Shown: one piece after another, positions 17,639-26,970 of the stretch
How positions within the stretch are numbered: the first letter of the stretch is position 1
Layout: each line of letters opens with the position of its first letter
Made by a program: the position numbers and the translations under genes
Notes under the pieces: generated by a model
Databases searched by the model: none
Seen by the model: the letters and a program-made list of their open reading frames with translations, nothing else
What the model was told of the DNA's origin: nothing
Assembly: GCF_000023905.1 (NCBI RefSeq)
Contig: NC_013192.1
Location: 1 to 64,000 of the forward strand
Reading direction: 5' to 3'
DNA: 64,000 nt
Source: Leptotrichia buccalis C-1013-b
Lineage (GTDB): Bacteria > Fusobacteriota > Fusobacteriia > Fusobacteriales > Leptotrichiaceae

Positions 17639-19042
17639 ATGGAAGAAAGTATAAAAGAAAAAAACAGCCTAGCAGATAACAAAAAAATGAGATTTGGCAC
17701 AGAATCAATCCCAAAATTGCTAGTTTCACTTGCAGTGCCAGCAATTATCGCCAATCTTGTAAATGCGCTTTATAATGTTGTAGACCAGATTTTTATTGGA
17801 CAAAAAATTGGATTTTTGGGAAATGCGGCTACAAATGTGGCTTTTCCACTTACGACAATTTGCCTTGCGATTGGGCTTATGACAGGAGTTGGAGCCGCGA
17901 CTAACTTTAATCTGGAATTAGGGAGAAAACGTCCCAAAAGAGCAAAAAGTGTGGCTGGAACGGCAGTAACAATGCTGCTTTTAGGCGGAATTGTTTTGTG
18001 CATACTAATTAATATTTTTTTAAGACCGATGCTGACGGCATTTGGTGCTACAAATCAGATTTTTGATTATGCAATTGAATATACTCAAATTACATCTTTA
18101 GGAATACCATTTTTATTATTTGCAATAGGGGCAAATCCTTTGGTAAGAGCTGATGGAAATGCTTTTTATTCAATGCTTGCGATAGTTGTTGGATCACTTG
18201 TAAATACGATACTGGATCCGCTGTTTATGTTTGGATTTGATATGGGAATGGATGGTGCGGCTTGGGCAACTGTGATTGGGCAGTTTGTTTCGGCAGTTAT
18301 TTTGGCTTTGTATTTTTTCAAGTTTAAAAGCGTAAAATTTGAGGTAAAGGATTTTAAGATAAAAATACGGGAAATAGGGATTTTATTTGCATTGGGAACA
18401 TCGCCTTTTATTTTTCAATGTTCTGCTTTAATTATTCAAATTGTAACAAATAATCTGCTAAAGATATATGGGGCAAAATCCATTTATGGAAGTGAAATTC
18501 CAATTGCTGTTGCTGGAATCGTTATGAAAATAAATGTTATATTTATAGCAATTGTATTGGGACTGACACAGGGGGCGCAGCCTATCGCAGGATTTAATTA
18601 TGGAGCGAAAAAATTTAAGAGAGTTCGGGAAATACTGAATTTGACGTTAAAAGTGGCATTTGTTATTTCATTAGTGGCATTTGCAATATTTCAATTTTTC
18701 CCAGTTCAGATAATTTCCATTTTTGGTAGCGGAAGTGAACTTTACTTTAAATATGGAACAAAATACATGCGGGTATTTCTATTTTTCATATTCCTAAACG
18801 GTGTGCAAGGTGCAATTACAATGTTTTTGACATCAATTGGAAGGGCATTTCAAGGGGCTTTTCTGTCACTTGTAAGACAAATTATATCACTGTTGCCGCT
18901 GCTTATAATTTTACCGTATTTTATGGGAGTTGACGGAATTATGTTCGCATTTCCATTGGCGGATTTGGCGGCATTTGTTGTATCGGTAATTGTTTTGAGA
19001 AGGGAAATGAAAAAAATACCTTTGGAAAATGAAGAAGATTAG
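17639..19042 (+). CDS. MATE-family efflux transporter
   Basis: 467 residues, about twelve membrane helices in two halves. MATE landmarks include the opening IPKLLVSLAVPAIIANLVNALYNVVDQIFIG (about 24-54) and the second-half counterpart LGLTQGAQPIAGFNYGAKKF (about 303-322). It exports cationic compounds using a Na+ or H+ gradient; the substrate is unknown. AAGAGGAG precedes the ATG. A second, only distantly similar MATE gene lies 1.3 kb downstream, beyond the pseudouridine synthase gene. Confidence 0.92.
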   Translation: MEESIKEKNSLADNKKMRFGTESIPKLLVSLAVPAIIANLVNALYNVVDQIFIGQKIGFLGNAATNVAFPLTTICLAIGLMTGVGAATNFNLELGRKRPKRAKSVAGTAVTMLLLGGIVLCILINIFLRPMLTAFGATNQIFDYAIEYTQITSLGIPFLLFAIGANPLVRADGNAFYSMLAIVVGSLVNTILDPLFMFGFDMGMDGAAWATVIGQFVSAVILALYFFKFKSVKFEVKDFKIKIREIGILFALGTSPFIFQCSALIIQIVTNNLLKIYGAKSIYGSEIPIAVAGIVMKINVIFIAIVLGLTQGAQPIAGFNYGAKKFKRVREILNLTLKVAFVISLVAFAIFQFFPVQIISIFGSGSELYFKYGTKYMRVFLFFIFLNGVQGAITMFLTSIGRAFQGAFLSLVRQIISLLPLLIILPYFMGVDGIMFAFPLADLAAFVVSVIVLRREMKKIPLENEED

Positions 19043-19099
19043 CACGAGTATTATTGAAATATTTTATGAAAAAATAAAAATTTATGGAAAAGGAAATGA

Positions 19100-20242
19100 A
19101 TGAAAAAATTTAGGATTGAAAAGGAACATCAGAGAATGAAAATTTCCCAGTATTTAAGGGAAGTGCAGAATTATTCGGGACGAAGTTTGAGAAATGTGGA
19201 AGTTTTTTTGAATGGAAAGCAAGTGAGACTTACCAAAAAATTGCCTTCCCACGGAAATCTGAGAGTTGTGGAAAAGAAGAAAGGTACAGATATTAAACCG
19301 ATTAAACTGCCACTTGACATTATTTTTGAAGATGAAGATATTTTGGTTGTAAATAAAGAGCCCTTCTTACTGACGCATCCGACACAGAAAAAAGCAGATT
19401 TTACGCTAGCAAACGGAATTGTAAATCATTTTTTTGAAAAATATGGTGAAGTTCGAGTGCCACGATTTTACAACAGGTTAGATATGAATACATCTGGGCT
19501 GATTATTATTGCAAAAAACAGCTTTGCACAGGCATTTTTACAAAACTTTTCAATATTTGAGAAAAAATATTTAGCGATTGTGAATGGAATTATTGATGAT
19601 AAGGGAATTGCAAGAATCAATGAAGAACTTGCAAAAGATGGAGAAAAGCATAAAATTCAGGATTTGGAAAAGGAAAATTTAAAATCCGAAGTTGAAAAAA
19701 TTAATTTTGGAAAAGTGAAAAAATACGAAGAAATTGAGAAAATTGAAAGCAATTTAAATGTTGAAAATGAAGATAGTAAAATTGCAGAAAATACAAATTT
19801 TGACAATAAAGATAATAATTTAAATTTAGCAAATAAAAGCAATTTTGAAAATGAAAATTTGAAAGAAAATAAAACGAAAATTATTATTGAAAGACGAATT
19901 TTTCGAGATGGGGAAAATCTGGAAAGAATAATTGACACACGTGGACAATATGCAAAGACAGCAATAAAAGTTCTGAAAGTTTATCCTGAAAAAAATGTGA
20001 CGCTGGTAGAATGTGAGCTGTTTACAGGCAGAACTCATCAAATTCGTGTCCATTTAAAATCCATTGGGCATACAATCGTTGGAGATGAGCTTTACGGAAA
20101 CGGCTTAAATAAAGAACTTGGAATAAATAGACAATTTTTACACGCTTATAAGGTAAAATTTATACATCCTGCATTGAAGAAAGAAATAGAGCTGGAAATA
20201 CCGATGTTTAAAGATATGAAGGAATTTCTGGAAAATAAATAA
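19100..20242 (+). CDS. RluA-family pseudouridine synthase with low-complexity insertion
   Basis: 380 residues; the family is usually about 290-320. An S4-like RNA-binding N-terminus (about 1-62) precedes the catalytic domain. The catalytic motif is RLDMNTSGLIIIAKN (about 127-141), with the active Asp in RLD. The later motif FTGRTHQIRVHLKSIGHTIVGDELYG (about 312-337) is typical. Between the two halves, about residues 180-260, sits a Lys/Glu/Asn-rich, low-complexity segment not found in normal members. It isomerises specific uridines in rRNA or tRNA; the target is not predictable. A terminator follows the stop. Confidence 0.9.
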   Translation: MKKFRIEKEHQRMKISQYLREVQNYSGRSLRNVEVFLNGKQVRLTKKLPSHGNLRVVEKKKGTDIKPIKLPLDIIFEDEDILVVNKEPFLLTHPTQKKADFTLANGIVNHFFEKYGEVRVPRFYNRLDMNTSGLIIIAKNSFAQAFLQNFSIFEKKYLAIVNGIIDDKGIARINEELAKDGEKHKIQDLEKENLKSEVEKINFGKVKKYEEIEKIESNLNVENEDSKIAENTNFDNKDNNLNLANKSNFENENLKENKTKIIIERRIFRDGENLERIIDTRGQYAKTAIKVLKVYPEKNVTLVECELFTGRTHQIRVHLKSIGHTIVGDELYGNGLNKELGINRQFLHAYKVKFIHPALKKEIELEIPMFKDMKEFLENK

Positions 20243-20252
20243 TTTTAAGATG

Positions 20253-20296
20253 ACCGCTTTAAATCAAAGTTAAGAATTTTGATTGGCGGTTTTTTG
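20253..20296 (+). terminator. intrinsic terminator after the RluA-family gene
   Basis: An interrupted stem, ACCGC with GCGGT and AAATCAAA with TTTTGATT, encloses a short loop and is followed by a run of six T residues. It begins 11 bp past the stop codon. Confidence 0.75.
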
Positions 20297-20385
20297 GTTT
20301 TTGTTATAAGATTTAGATTTTTTGAAAAAAATAAAAAATTTAGATAAATTATATTTTAAAAATTTTATAAAAGAAAGGACAAAAA

Positions 20386-21729
20386 ATGAAAAAATTTAAT
20401 TTTTCTGTTGATTTGATAAATGATAATATTTTGAAGTCGCTTCTGATTTTTTCGATACCTATACTTGTGTCGAATATTTTTCAGCAGCTTTACAATATGG
20501 CGGATATTGCTATTGTAGGGCATACTTTGGGAGATAATTCACTTGCGGCTATTGGGGCTTCGGCGGCTATTTTTGAGCTGATTTTTGGATTTGCGTTAGG
20601 AATTGGAAATGGGCTTAGTATGGTTACGGCTAGAAATTATGGAGCGAATAATAAGAATCTTTTGAAAAAGTCTGTGGCTGGCTCAATTGTTATTGGAATT
20701 TGGATTACTGTGGGAGTAATGATTTTATCACGGTTTATTCTTATGCCACTGCTAAAAATCTTGCATACGCCTGAAAATATTATAAATGAAGCATTTGAAT
20801 ATATAAACATAATAACAATGTTTATTGGCGTAACTTTTTCCTACAATCTGTCGTCAGGACTTTTACGTGCAATCGGAAACAGCTTTATGTCGCTTGTATT
20901 TTTGGTAATTGCCTCAATTTTAAACATTTTTCTTGATATTTATTTCATAACTTCCCTTAAAATGGGAATTGGCGGAGCTGCGATTGCAACAGTTATTGCA
21001 CAGGCAATTTCAGTTATCTTGAGTATCATCTACATTTACGTAAAAGAACCGATTTTAATTCCTAGAAAAAAACATTTCAGATTTGATAAAAAATTGTACA
21101 AGGAACTGCTTGGACAGGGACTTTCTATGGGATTTATGATTGCAATTGTACTTATGGGAACGCTTATTTTACAGTATGCGATAAATGGGTTTGGATACTT
21201 GATTATCGCTGGGCATACTTCGGCAAGAAAACTTATGGGATTTTGTAACATTCCGCTAACTACAATAGCACTTGCACTTGCAACTTTCGTTTCCCAAAAT
21301 AAAGGTGCAAACAAAGTAGATAGAATCCAAAAAGGCGTATTTTACGCCAATATGATGGATATAATTTTTGCAATCGGTATCATAATTTTTGTATATTTAT
21401 TTTCCAAAAACATGATTCACCTGATGTCAGGCTCCGAATCTGAAATCGTCCTCCACAACGGCTCAACCTACCTAAAAATCGCCTCTCCATTTTTCACGAT
21501 ACTAGGAATCCTCTTTAACTTGCGATACGCTTTACAGGCTCTTGGAGAGAAATTAATCCCTCTTGTTTCCAGCGTAATAGAATTTTTGGGGAAAATAATC
21601 TTTGTAATTTTTGTCGTGCCAAAATTGGGTTATTTTGGTGTAATGATTTGCGAGCCGCTGATTTGGATTGTGATGGTGGGGCAACTGGGAATTGCGTTTT
21701 ATGGGAATGGGTATGTGAAGAATTATTGA
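20386..21729 (+). CDS. MATE-family efflux transporter (DinF/NorM-like)
   Basis: 447 residues, twelve predicted membrane helices. Landmarks are the opening ILKSLLIFSIPILVSNIFQQLYNMADIAIVG (about 14-44), SMVTARNYGANN (about 79-90) and the second-half TFVSQNKGANK (about 302-312). It exports cationic compounds using an ion gradient; no substrate can be assigned. AAAGGAC precedes the ATG and the gene stands alone. Codon use near 21420-21500 is locally richer in C than its surroundings, without a visible break. Confidence 0.92.
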   Translation: MKKFNFSVDLINDNILKSLLIFSIPILVSNIFQQLYNMADIAIVGHTLGDNSLAAIGASAAIFELIFGFALGIGNGLSMVTARNYGANNKNLLKKSVAGSIVIGIWITVGVMILSRFILMPLLKILHTPENIINEAFEYINIITMFIGVTFSYNLSSGLLRAIGNSFMSLVFLVIASILNIFLDIYFITSLKMGIGGAAIATVIAQAISVILSIIYIYVKEPILIPRKKHFRFDKKLYKELLGQGLSMGFMIAIVLMGTLILQYAINGFGYLIIAGHTSARKLMGFCNIPLTTIALALATFVSQNKGANKVDRIQKGVFYANMMDIIFAIGIIIFVYLFSKNMIHLMSGSESEIVLHNGSTYLKIASPFFTILGILFNLRYALQALGEKLIPLVSSVIEFLGKIIFVIFVVPKLGYFGVMICEPLIWIVMVGQLGIAFYGNGYVKNY

Positions 21730-21893
21730 AAAACTTTATAAGAAAAAATCACTTAAATGATACCATTGTGACAATATGATTAAATCAAATTATAGAATTC
21801 TTTATTTTAGGGATTTATAAACATAAAAAAAGACTTTCTGACGACGTTGTATTATATATTATAAATAGTGCTTTGTGACAAGGAGAAAAATAT

Positions 21894-23357
21894 ATGAAAA
21901 AAGAAATAATAAAAATATTAAAATTAGAAGGACCTATGCTATCTGGAGAATTAGCTAAAAAAATAAAAATGAAATACAATACTACAAATGAAAATGCAAG
22001 GCAAATTATTTCAAGAGCAAAATCACCAGTTCAAAAATTAAAGACAATAAATTTTTCCAATAGACAAAGGTACGTATATTTAGAAGAACAGTATAATAAA
22101 GAAAAATATAAAGATAATTTATATGAAGCTCTTAAAAAAGCAGCTAAAAATTATTATCAAATTTTAATTGCAATAGAAAACAACGGAGGATTCATTTCAA
22201 AAAAAGTTCTCGCTAGTTATGTATCAGCTCCAGTTAAAGACCTAAAGGGACATTTAAGATATGATAAATTAATCGAAAATCTTATTAATCTTGGTTTTAT
22301 AGATGAATTTGACGATGAGTATTATCAGTTGCTTTATCCATTAACCAAGTTAAATATTTCTAGAACAAAAGCTTTAGAATTTGCACAAAAACAAGTAATT
22401 TCAGATTTGAATAATCTTATGAGAAATTTAAACCTAGTTGCATATAATTCTTCAAAAACATTTTTTCAAGAAGCAGAATTTGCAAAATTTCAATGGGCAT
22501 TTTCATCTCCTTCTTATATTACAGGATTATTTAATAAGAAAAATAATAAACCAGGATTTTTCATTTGTGATATAAAAATAGGTAAAAAATTAATTGAAGA
22601 AGATATAAAATTTTTTATAGACAAATTAGATATTATAAAAAACTTTAAAAAATTATCTAATTTTACACCTATAATAGTTGCAAGCAGTTACGATAAAGAA
22701 ACACATCAAAAATTAAAAGAAAAAGGAATAGTTGTTTCTACAGTAAAAGATTTGTTTTCCGAAAAATATGTTGAACTTTTAGAAAAATTAATAGAAATAA
22801 TGACTAATTCAGCTGCTATAATATCCAAAAATCCTAAAATATTAGAAGAGTTAGCTAAAGAAAATGAACTTTTGAAAGGAAAAATGGGAAATTTATTTGG
22901 AGATTTATTTGAAATTTCAGTAGGATACTATTTTTTTAATTTGGGATGTAAGTATCTTGATATGAATAAAATTATTGAATTTCAAAAGGAAAACGAAATA
23001 AAAAAAACAAAAAGAGAAATAGACATTTATGTAGAAAAAAATAATAAATTAATTATAGTAGAATGTAAAGGGAGAAAAAATTATTTAAACTTTGAAGAAA
23101 CTGAAAAATATTTAAAAGAAAAAATTCCTATTATATATAAAGGATTAAGAAAAAATAATTCAAATCAAGAAATAGAATTTGAATTATGGTCTACTGGAGG
23201 TTTTTCAGAAGAAGCATTAAAGTTATTAGAAGAATATAAGGAAAAAACAAAAAAATATAAAATTAGTTATTTTAACAAAAATGAAATTGAAGAAAAAGCC
23301 AAGAAAAGTAATTGTGAAATTTTAAAAAAAAGCATAAAATCAATATTCTCAAAATAA
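21894..23357 (+). CDS. winged-helix and PD-(D/E)XK nuclease-like protein, function unknown
   Basis: 487 residues, not matched to a named family. The N-terminus (about 1-65) looks like a winged helix: LKLEGPMLSGELAKKIKMKYNTT..ARQIISRA. A second wHTH-like stretch lies at about 82-145. The C-terminal domain has the motif KREIDIYVE...KLIIVECKGRKNY (about 372-396), the D...ExK signature of restriction-endonuclease-like folds. Long helices connect them. The gene is more A/T-rich than its neighbours and stands alone, with AAGGAG before the ATG. A defence or DNA-processing role is a reasonable guess only. Confidence 0.6.
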   Translation: MKKEIIKILKLEGPMLSGELAKKIKMKYNTTNENARQIISRAKSPVQKLKTINFSNRQRYVYLEEQYNKEKYKDNLYEALKKAAKNYYQILIAIENNGGFISKKVLASYVSAPVKDLKGHLRYDKLIENLINLGFIDEFDDEYYQLLYPLTKLNISRTKALEFAQKQVISDLNNLMRNLNLVAYNSSKTFFQEAEFAKFQWAFSSPSYITGLFNKKNNKPGFFICDIKIGKKLIEEDIKFFIDKLDIIKNFKKLSNFTPIIVASSYDKETHQKLKEKGIVVSTVKDLFSEKYVELLEKLIEIMTNSAAIISKNPKILEELAKENELLKGKMGNLFGDLFEISVGYYFFNLGCKYLDMNKIIEFQKENEIKKTKREIDIYVEKNNKLIIVECKGRKNYLNFEETEKYLKEKIPIIYKGLRKNNSNQEIEFELWSTGGFSEEALKLLEEYKEKTKKYKISYFNKNEIEEKAKKSNCEILKKSIKSIFSK

Positions 23358-23522
23358 AAAAAATTTGTATACAGAACTTATAAAATAATTGAATTTTTGG
23401 AAAAAATAGGAGCAACTAGAAATATCAGATATATAAAAATCGTCGGAAAAAAATCAAGCAACGAAAATCACTAAGAAATCGTTACTTAAAAATTATTAAT
23501 TATTTTTTGGATTTTTGATAAT

Positions 23523-23936
23523 TTAATTTGTTATAAGACTGCAAAGTTTTTTGTTATCTGAAATACGATATAAATCCATTTTAGGTCTGTTTTTTTTATC
23601 AAACGAATAAGATAATTTGTAATTTGAAAAAACTTGTGTTTTGTCATTCAAGTTTGTAAAATAGATAGAATTTTCATTTTCTTTTACTTCGTAATCTAAT
23701 TGTGAAAGTTCAAGCGAAACTTTTCCTGTTTTTAATGCTGCGCGATTATCCAATATGCTAACTGAAATAGACGGCTTGCCATTTTCATTCAAGAATTTTA
23801 TATAAGTAAGTCCCTTAAAAGTTCTGTCAACAGAATGAGGACATCTCCAAACTTCTTTGGATATTATGTCAATATCAGAATCAGAAAAACTTAAACTAAA
23901 AGTCAGTAAAAACAATGTAAATATAATTTTTTTCAT
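23523..23936 (-). CDS. small secreted protein, function unknown
   Basis: 137 residues with a clear signal peptide (KKIIFTLFLLTFSLSFS, cleavage near residue 18). The mature part contains two cysteines (CPH near residue 33 and C near 132) that could form a disulfide, and a mostly beta pattern. No family recognised. It is on the minus strand, 77 bp from the left end of ISLre2 copy 1. GGGAG precedes the start. Confidence 0.6.
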   Translation of the reverse strand: MKKIIFTLFLLTFSLSFSDSDIDIISKEVWRCPHSVDRTFKGLTYIKFLNENGKPSISVSILDNRAALKTGKVSLELSQLDYEVKENENSIYFTNLNDKTQVFSNYKLSYSFDKKNRPKMDLYRISDNKKLCSLITN

Positions 23937-24013
23937 AAAATCACTCCCAAATAATAATTTTTTTCATATTTTATAATATTTTTTTAGGAAAATCAACAAT
24001 AAAAACTAATATT

Positions 24014-25538
24014 GACAGAGTAAAAAATATAGGGGCAAATAAATTTAATTAAATTTCAAATTAACAAAAAAGAGGAAACCAGTTACAATATAATCGCTAA
24101 ATCCTATTGAAAGGTGGTTCCCTCTATGATTAGAATATCAAATTTTTCTTCACTTGTAAAGACTTTTTTTAAAAATATTTTTTCCTTCAGACTTCCGTTT
24201 GAGCAGCAGTTTAAGCTGTTTGTCACAAAAGCTTTTGAAACGCTGTTTAGAGTTTATGTCAAAAGAGTTGATGATTACTTCTTTCATTCCAACGAAAGAA
24301 AAAATAAGTTTAAAAGCAAAGGATTTGTTAAAAGAACTGTTACTACTGCCTTCGGGCATGTCACTTTTGAACGTCGAAAATATGTAAACAAAAAAACAGG
24401 CATTCACTACTACATTGATGAAAAAATTGGACTTAAGCGGTATAGACAGCTTTCTGAAGAGATGATTTTTACTATACTTTTTGAATATCAGCATACTACA
24501 GCTTCATTTCTTGCAAAAACTTACGGTATTTCAAGGGCTACCGTGTATAATCTTGTCAATTCTTTTCAAATGCCAAAACTTAATATTGAAAGATTTGAAA
24601 GAGATGACAATTCGCCAGTATATATGGAGATTGATGAAGATCATATGAAGTGTAGAAGAAGTAAAAATACATATATGAGGATGGTTGTAATACATCGTGG
24701 AATTGAGGAAATCTCCAGAGACAGGAACAAACTCATTGACAAGCACACAATAATGTTTCCTACATCCGTATCGCTTGAGGAAGTGTCGGAGTATGTACTT
24801 AACTATCTTGAAAAAAGATACAATATGGACAAAAAGAAACTAATTGTGAACTCTGATGGAGGAATATGGATAGACAGCTTTGTAAGAGAACTTGGAATTT
24901 ACAAGCCAATACACATTTATGACAAGTTCCATTTAGTAAAAGCCATAGCTGAAATTTCTAAAAGGGACAAGGAAATATCAAAAAATCTTTACAAATGGCT
25001 AAAGGGAGACGATTTTAAAGAACTTGAAAACTTTTATGAAAATTTTAAGGAAAAGGAGAATGTAAGTCAGAGAAGAAAAGACCAGACGAAGATGCTATTT
25101 AACCAGTATGAGAAGATAAGAAGAATATACACCAAGGAGGACTACATAGGCTCAAGGACGGAAGCCCTAGTATCCCACGAATGCTCAAGATTTCTATCAA
25201 GTAGGCCAAAAGCATTTTCAAGAAGAAAGATAAAGGCAAGAGCGTTATACTACACTTTACTTTCTTTGCAAACTATGGAAAAAACAGGGAAAAGGCGTAT
25301 GAATTGTACTTTAGCGGCAAAAGAACGAGTTCACTAGAAAAGGTAATAGAGATGGAATGCTTGCCAGAAATTGTTAATGAAACAGGAAAAAACACAAATA
25401 TGCCATATTTGAGAGGAGGAGAATGTCCAACTAGGGAAGTTTTGAAAGAAATATCACAAAGTAAAATATTTTAAAAAAAGCAGTCAAAAAAGATTTGTTG
25501 TGGTATTTAATGACTGCCCCTATATTTTTTACTCTGTC
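24014..25538 (+). mobile_element. ISLre2-family insertion sequence, copy 1 (1525 bp)
   Basis: Perfect 24-bp terminal inverted repeats lie at 24014-24037 (starting GACAGAGTAAAAAATATAGG) and 25515-25538 (ending ATTTTTTACTCTGTC). They enclose a single transposase gene. Copy 2 lies at 56507-58025 in the same orientation and is nearly identical. No convincing target-site duplication is visible at the flanks. Confidence 0.92.
24126..25474 (+). pseudogene. ISLre2 transposase, frameshifted
   Basis: Start chosen at the ATG matching copy 2 (GAAAGGTGG upstream). The open frame runs to 25337. Relative to copy 2, a tandem duplication of ACTTT (25254-25258 and 25259-25263) shifts the frame after the ARALYYT segment (about residue 378) and replaces the last ~70 residues. 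The original ending, S-K-I-F, remains readable in another frame to 25474. This copy is probably inactive. Confidence 0.88.
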
Positions 25539-25556
25539 ACAAAAAAAGCAATTCAT

Positions 25557-25588
25557 CTCCCACTTATAGAAAGCCTACGACTTCTTGC
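25557..25588 (-). mobile_element. possible right-end remnant of an IS200/IS605-type element
   Basis: Read on the minus strand, GCAAGAAGTCGTAGGCTTTC continues into a GTGGGAG arm, the style of IS605/TnpB right ends. It lies 18 bp from the ISLre2 copy 1 boundary. The rest of the 329-bp gap 25539-25867 contains no recognised gene; a GGAAGGAGG at about 25782-25790 has no good start behind it. Confidence 0.3.
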
Positions 25589-25867
25589 TATCTTTTTGTT
25601 AAAATAATTAAAAAAAACAGTTGCAAAAAAAACAAATAATTATTATAATGTAGGTAATAAAGAAAAAATAGTTTGATTATCAAACTTAAACTTATACAAC
25701 TACATTAGTTTGGGGATCTGGTTGAGCTTGATGGGATTCAAATGTAAAGAACAATTATGTAAAAATTGTTATAAGCTTATAGGAAGGAGGTAAAAAATTT
25801 AGCTTTAGGTGAAATAGAAAATAGAAGACAAAAGATTTCTATAAATTTAGAATGAAAGGAAATGTTT

Positions 25868-26608
25868 ATGGAAAAAGCAGTTTTAGTAACGAGTTTCGGT
25901 ACATCACATAAGGATACGAGAGAAAAATGCCTTGATTCGATTGAAAATAAGGTAAAAGCCAAATATGGAAGTGAAAGAGTAGAAAGAGCCTATACATCGG
26001 GAGTTATAAGACAAATAGTGAAAAAAAAAGAAGGAATTCACATATTTGATCAGAATGAAGGACTGGAGGCTTTGAAAAATAAAGGTTATGATGAGATTGT
26101 AACAATGTCGCTGCATATTCTAGATGGAATCGAATATGCAAAACTTAATGATAAATATGGAAAAATATCAAAACCGCTTTTAGTAACCGACGAAGATTTT
26201 CGAAAAGTTGTAAATGATGAAGAGTTTAACAGTACTGAAGGAAATGATGCCATCGTGTTTATGGGACATGGATCTGAAAGTTCTGCAGACAGTACATATC
26301 AACGGCTTCAAGAGGAATATGTAAAGGCTGGGAAAGATAATATTTTCATAGCTACTGTTGAAGGGCAAGTGACAATTGAAGATGTTATTCAAAAATTAAA
26401 AGGAAGAGGATTTAGCAAAATATTGTTAAAGCCATTTATGATAGTAGCTGGAGATCATGCCAAAAATGATATGGCTTCTGATGAGGAAGATTCGTGGAAG
26501 ACAATTCTGCAAAATGAGGGCTATGAAGTAACACCTGTTCTAAAAGGAATGGGAGAATATAAATTTATACATAATATGTTTATGGATAAACTTCAGGAAG
26601 TCTATTAA
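25868..26608 (+). CDS. cbiK: sirohydrochlorin cobaltochelatase CbiK
   Basis: 246 residues. CbiK inserts Co2+ into sirohydrochlorin (or its factor) in the anaerobic cobalamin pathway. Landmarks are the opening EKAVLVTSFGTSHKDTREKCL, TSGVIRQIVKKKEGI, MSLHILDGIEY (metal-binding-type His near 82), FMGHGSESSADSTYQ (about 131-145) and KPFMIVAGDHAKNDM (about 190-204), matching the CbiK pattern of conserved histidines. The ATG at 25868 fits AAAGGA best; an ATG two codons earlier overlaps that site too closely. The B12-regulated transporter follows 360 bp later. No cobalamin riboswitch is visible upstream of this gene. Confidence 0.92.
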   Translation: MEKAVLVTSFGTSHKDTREKCLDSIENKVKAKYGSERVERAYTSGVIRQIVKKKEGIHIFDQNEGLEALKNKGYDEIVTMSLHILDGIEYAKLNDKYGKISKPLLVTDEDFRKVVNDEEFNSTEGNDAIVFMGHGSESSADSTYQRLQEEYVKAGKDNIFIATVEGQVTIEDVIQKLKGRGFSKILLKPFMIVAGDHAKNDMASDEEDSWKTILQNEGYEVTPVLKGMGEYKFIHNMFMDKLQEVY

Positions 26609-26649
26609 CATACAAAATAAGGAATCAATAAAAAAATATTTATAATAAA

Positions 26650-26809
26650 CTTATAGGTGTTTTACAAACTTAATAAGGAAATCGGTTAAAATCCGATACA
26701 GCCACCTCTACTGTGAAACTGACGAAAATATGCAAAGCCACTGGAATATAAAATATTTCGGGAAGGATATGAGTAGGATGAAGTTAGTCAGGAGACTTGC
26801 CTATATAAG
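26650..26809 (+). promoter_or_regulatory. cobalamin (B12) riboswitch, copy 1
   Basis: The conserved core is readable in order: a variable stem (ATCGGTTAAAATCCGAT), then CAGCCACC...ACTGTGA (26699-26715), GCAAAGCCACTGG (26732-26744), CGGGAAGG (26759-26766) and the closing GTCAGGAGACTTGCC (26787-26801). The outer helix pairs CTTATAGG (26650-26657) with CCTATATAAG (26800-26809). It senses adenosylcobalamin. A terminator at 26898-26924 precedes the transporter operon, so control is probably premature termination when B12 is abundant. Confidence 0.92.
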
Positions 26810-26897
26810 ATTACATTTTTCGGGAAGGGAAAAATTTAATATATTGTAGATGATTATTATATACTGGTATTCGTCTGTCTTAATATATGAAATTCAG

Positions 26898-26924
26898 TTC
26901 AACTTTTCTCGGTTGGATTTTTTT
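26898..26924 (+). terminator. riboswitch-linked intrinsic terminator, copy 1
   Basis: A stem TTCAAC / GTTGGA (one G-U pair) with loop TTTTCTCG is followed by a run of T residues to 26923. It lies between the B12 aptamer and the permease gene, in the position of an expression-platform terminator. Confidence 0.75.
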
Positions 26925-26970
26925 ATTTATTGAAAAAGTAAAGGAGATGTGATTAACTCACTATAAAATA

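Noticed and set aside
24199-24387. Second ORF in the ISLre2 element (possible OrfA)
   Set aside because: ISLre2 elements have a single transposase gene; the ORF is an out-of-frame overlap with no motif.
25690-25760. A possible second cobalamin riboswitch ahead of cbiK
   Set aside because: The stretch GGGGATCTGGTTGAGCTTGA lacks the GCC(A/C)CTG box, the ACTGTGA core and the closing GTCAGGA segment seen in the two real copies.
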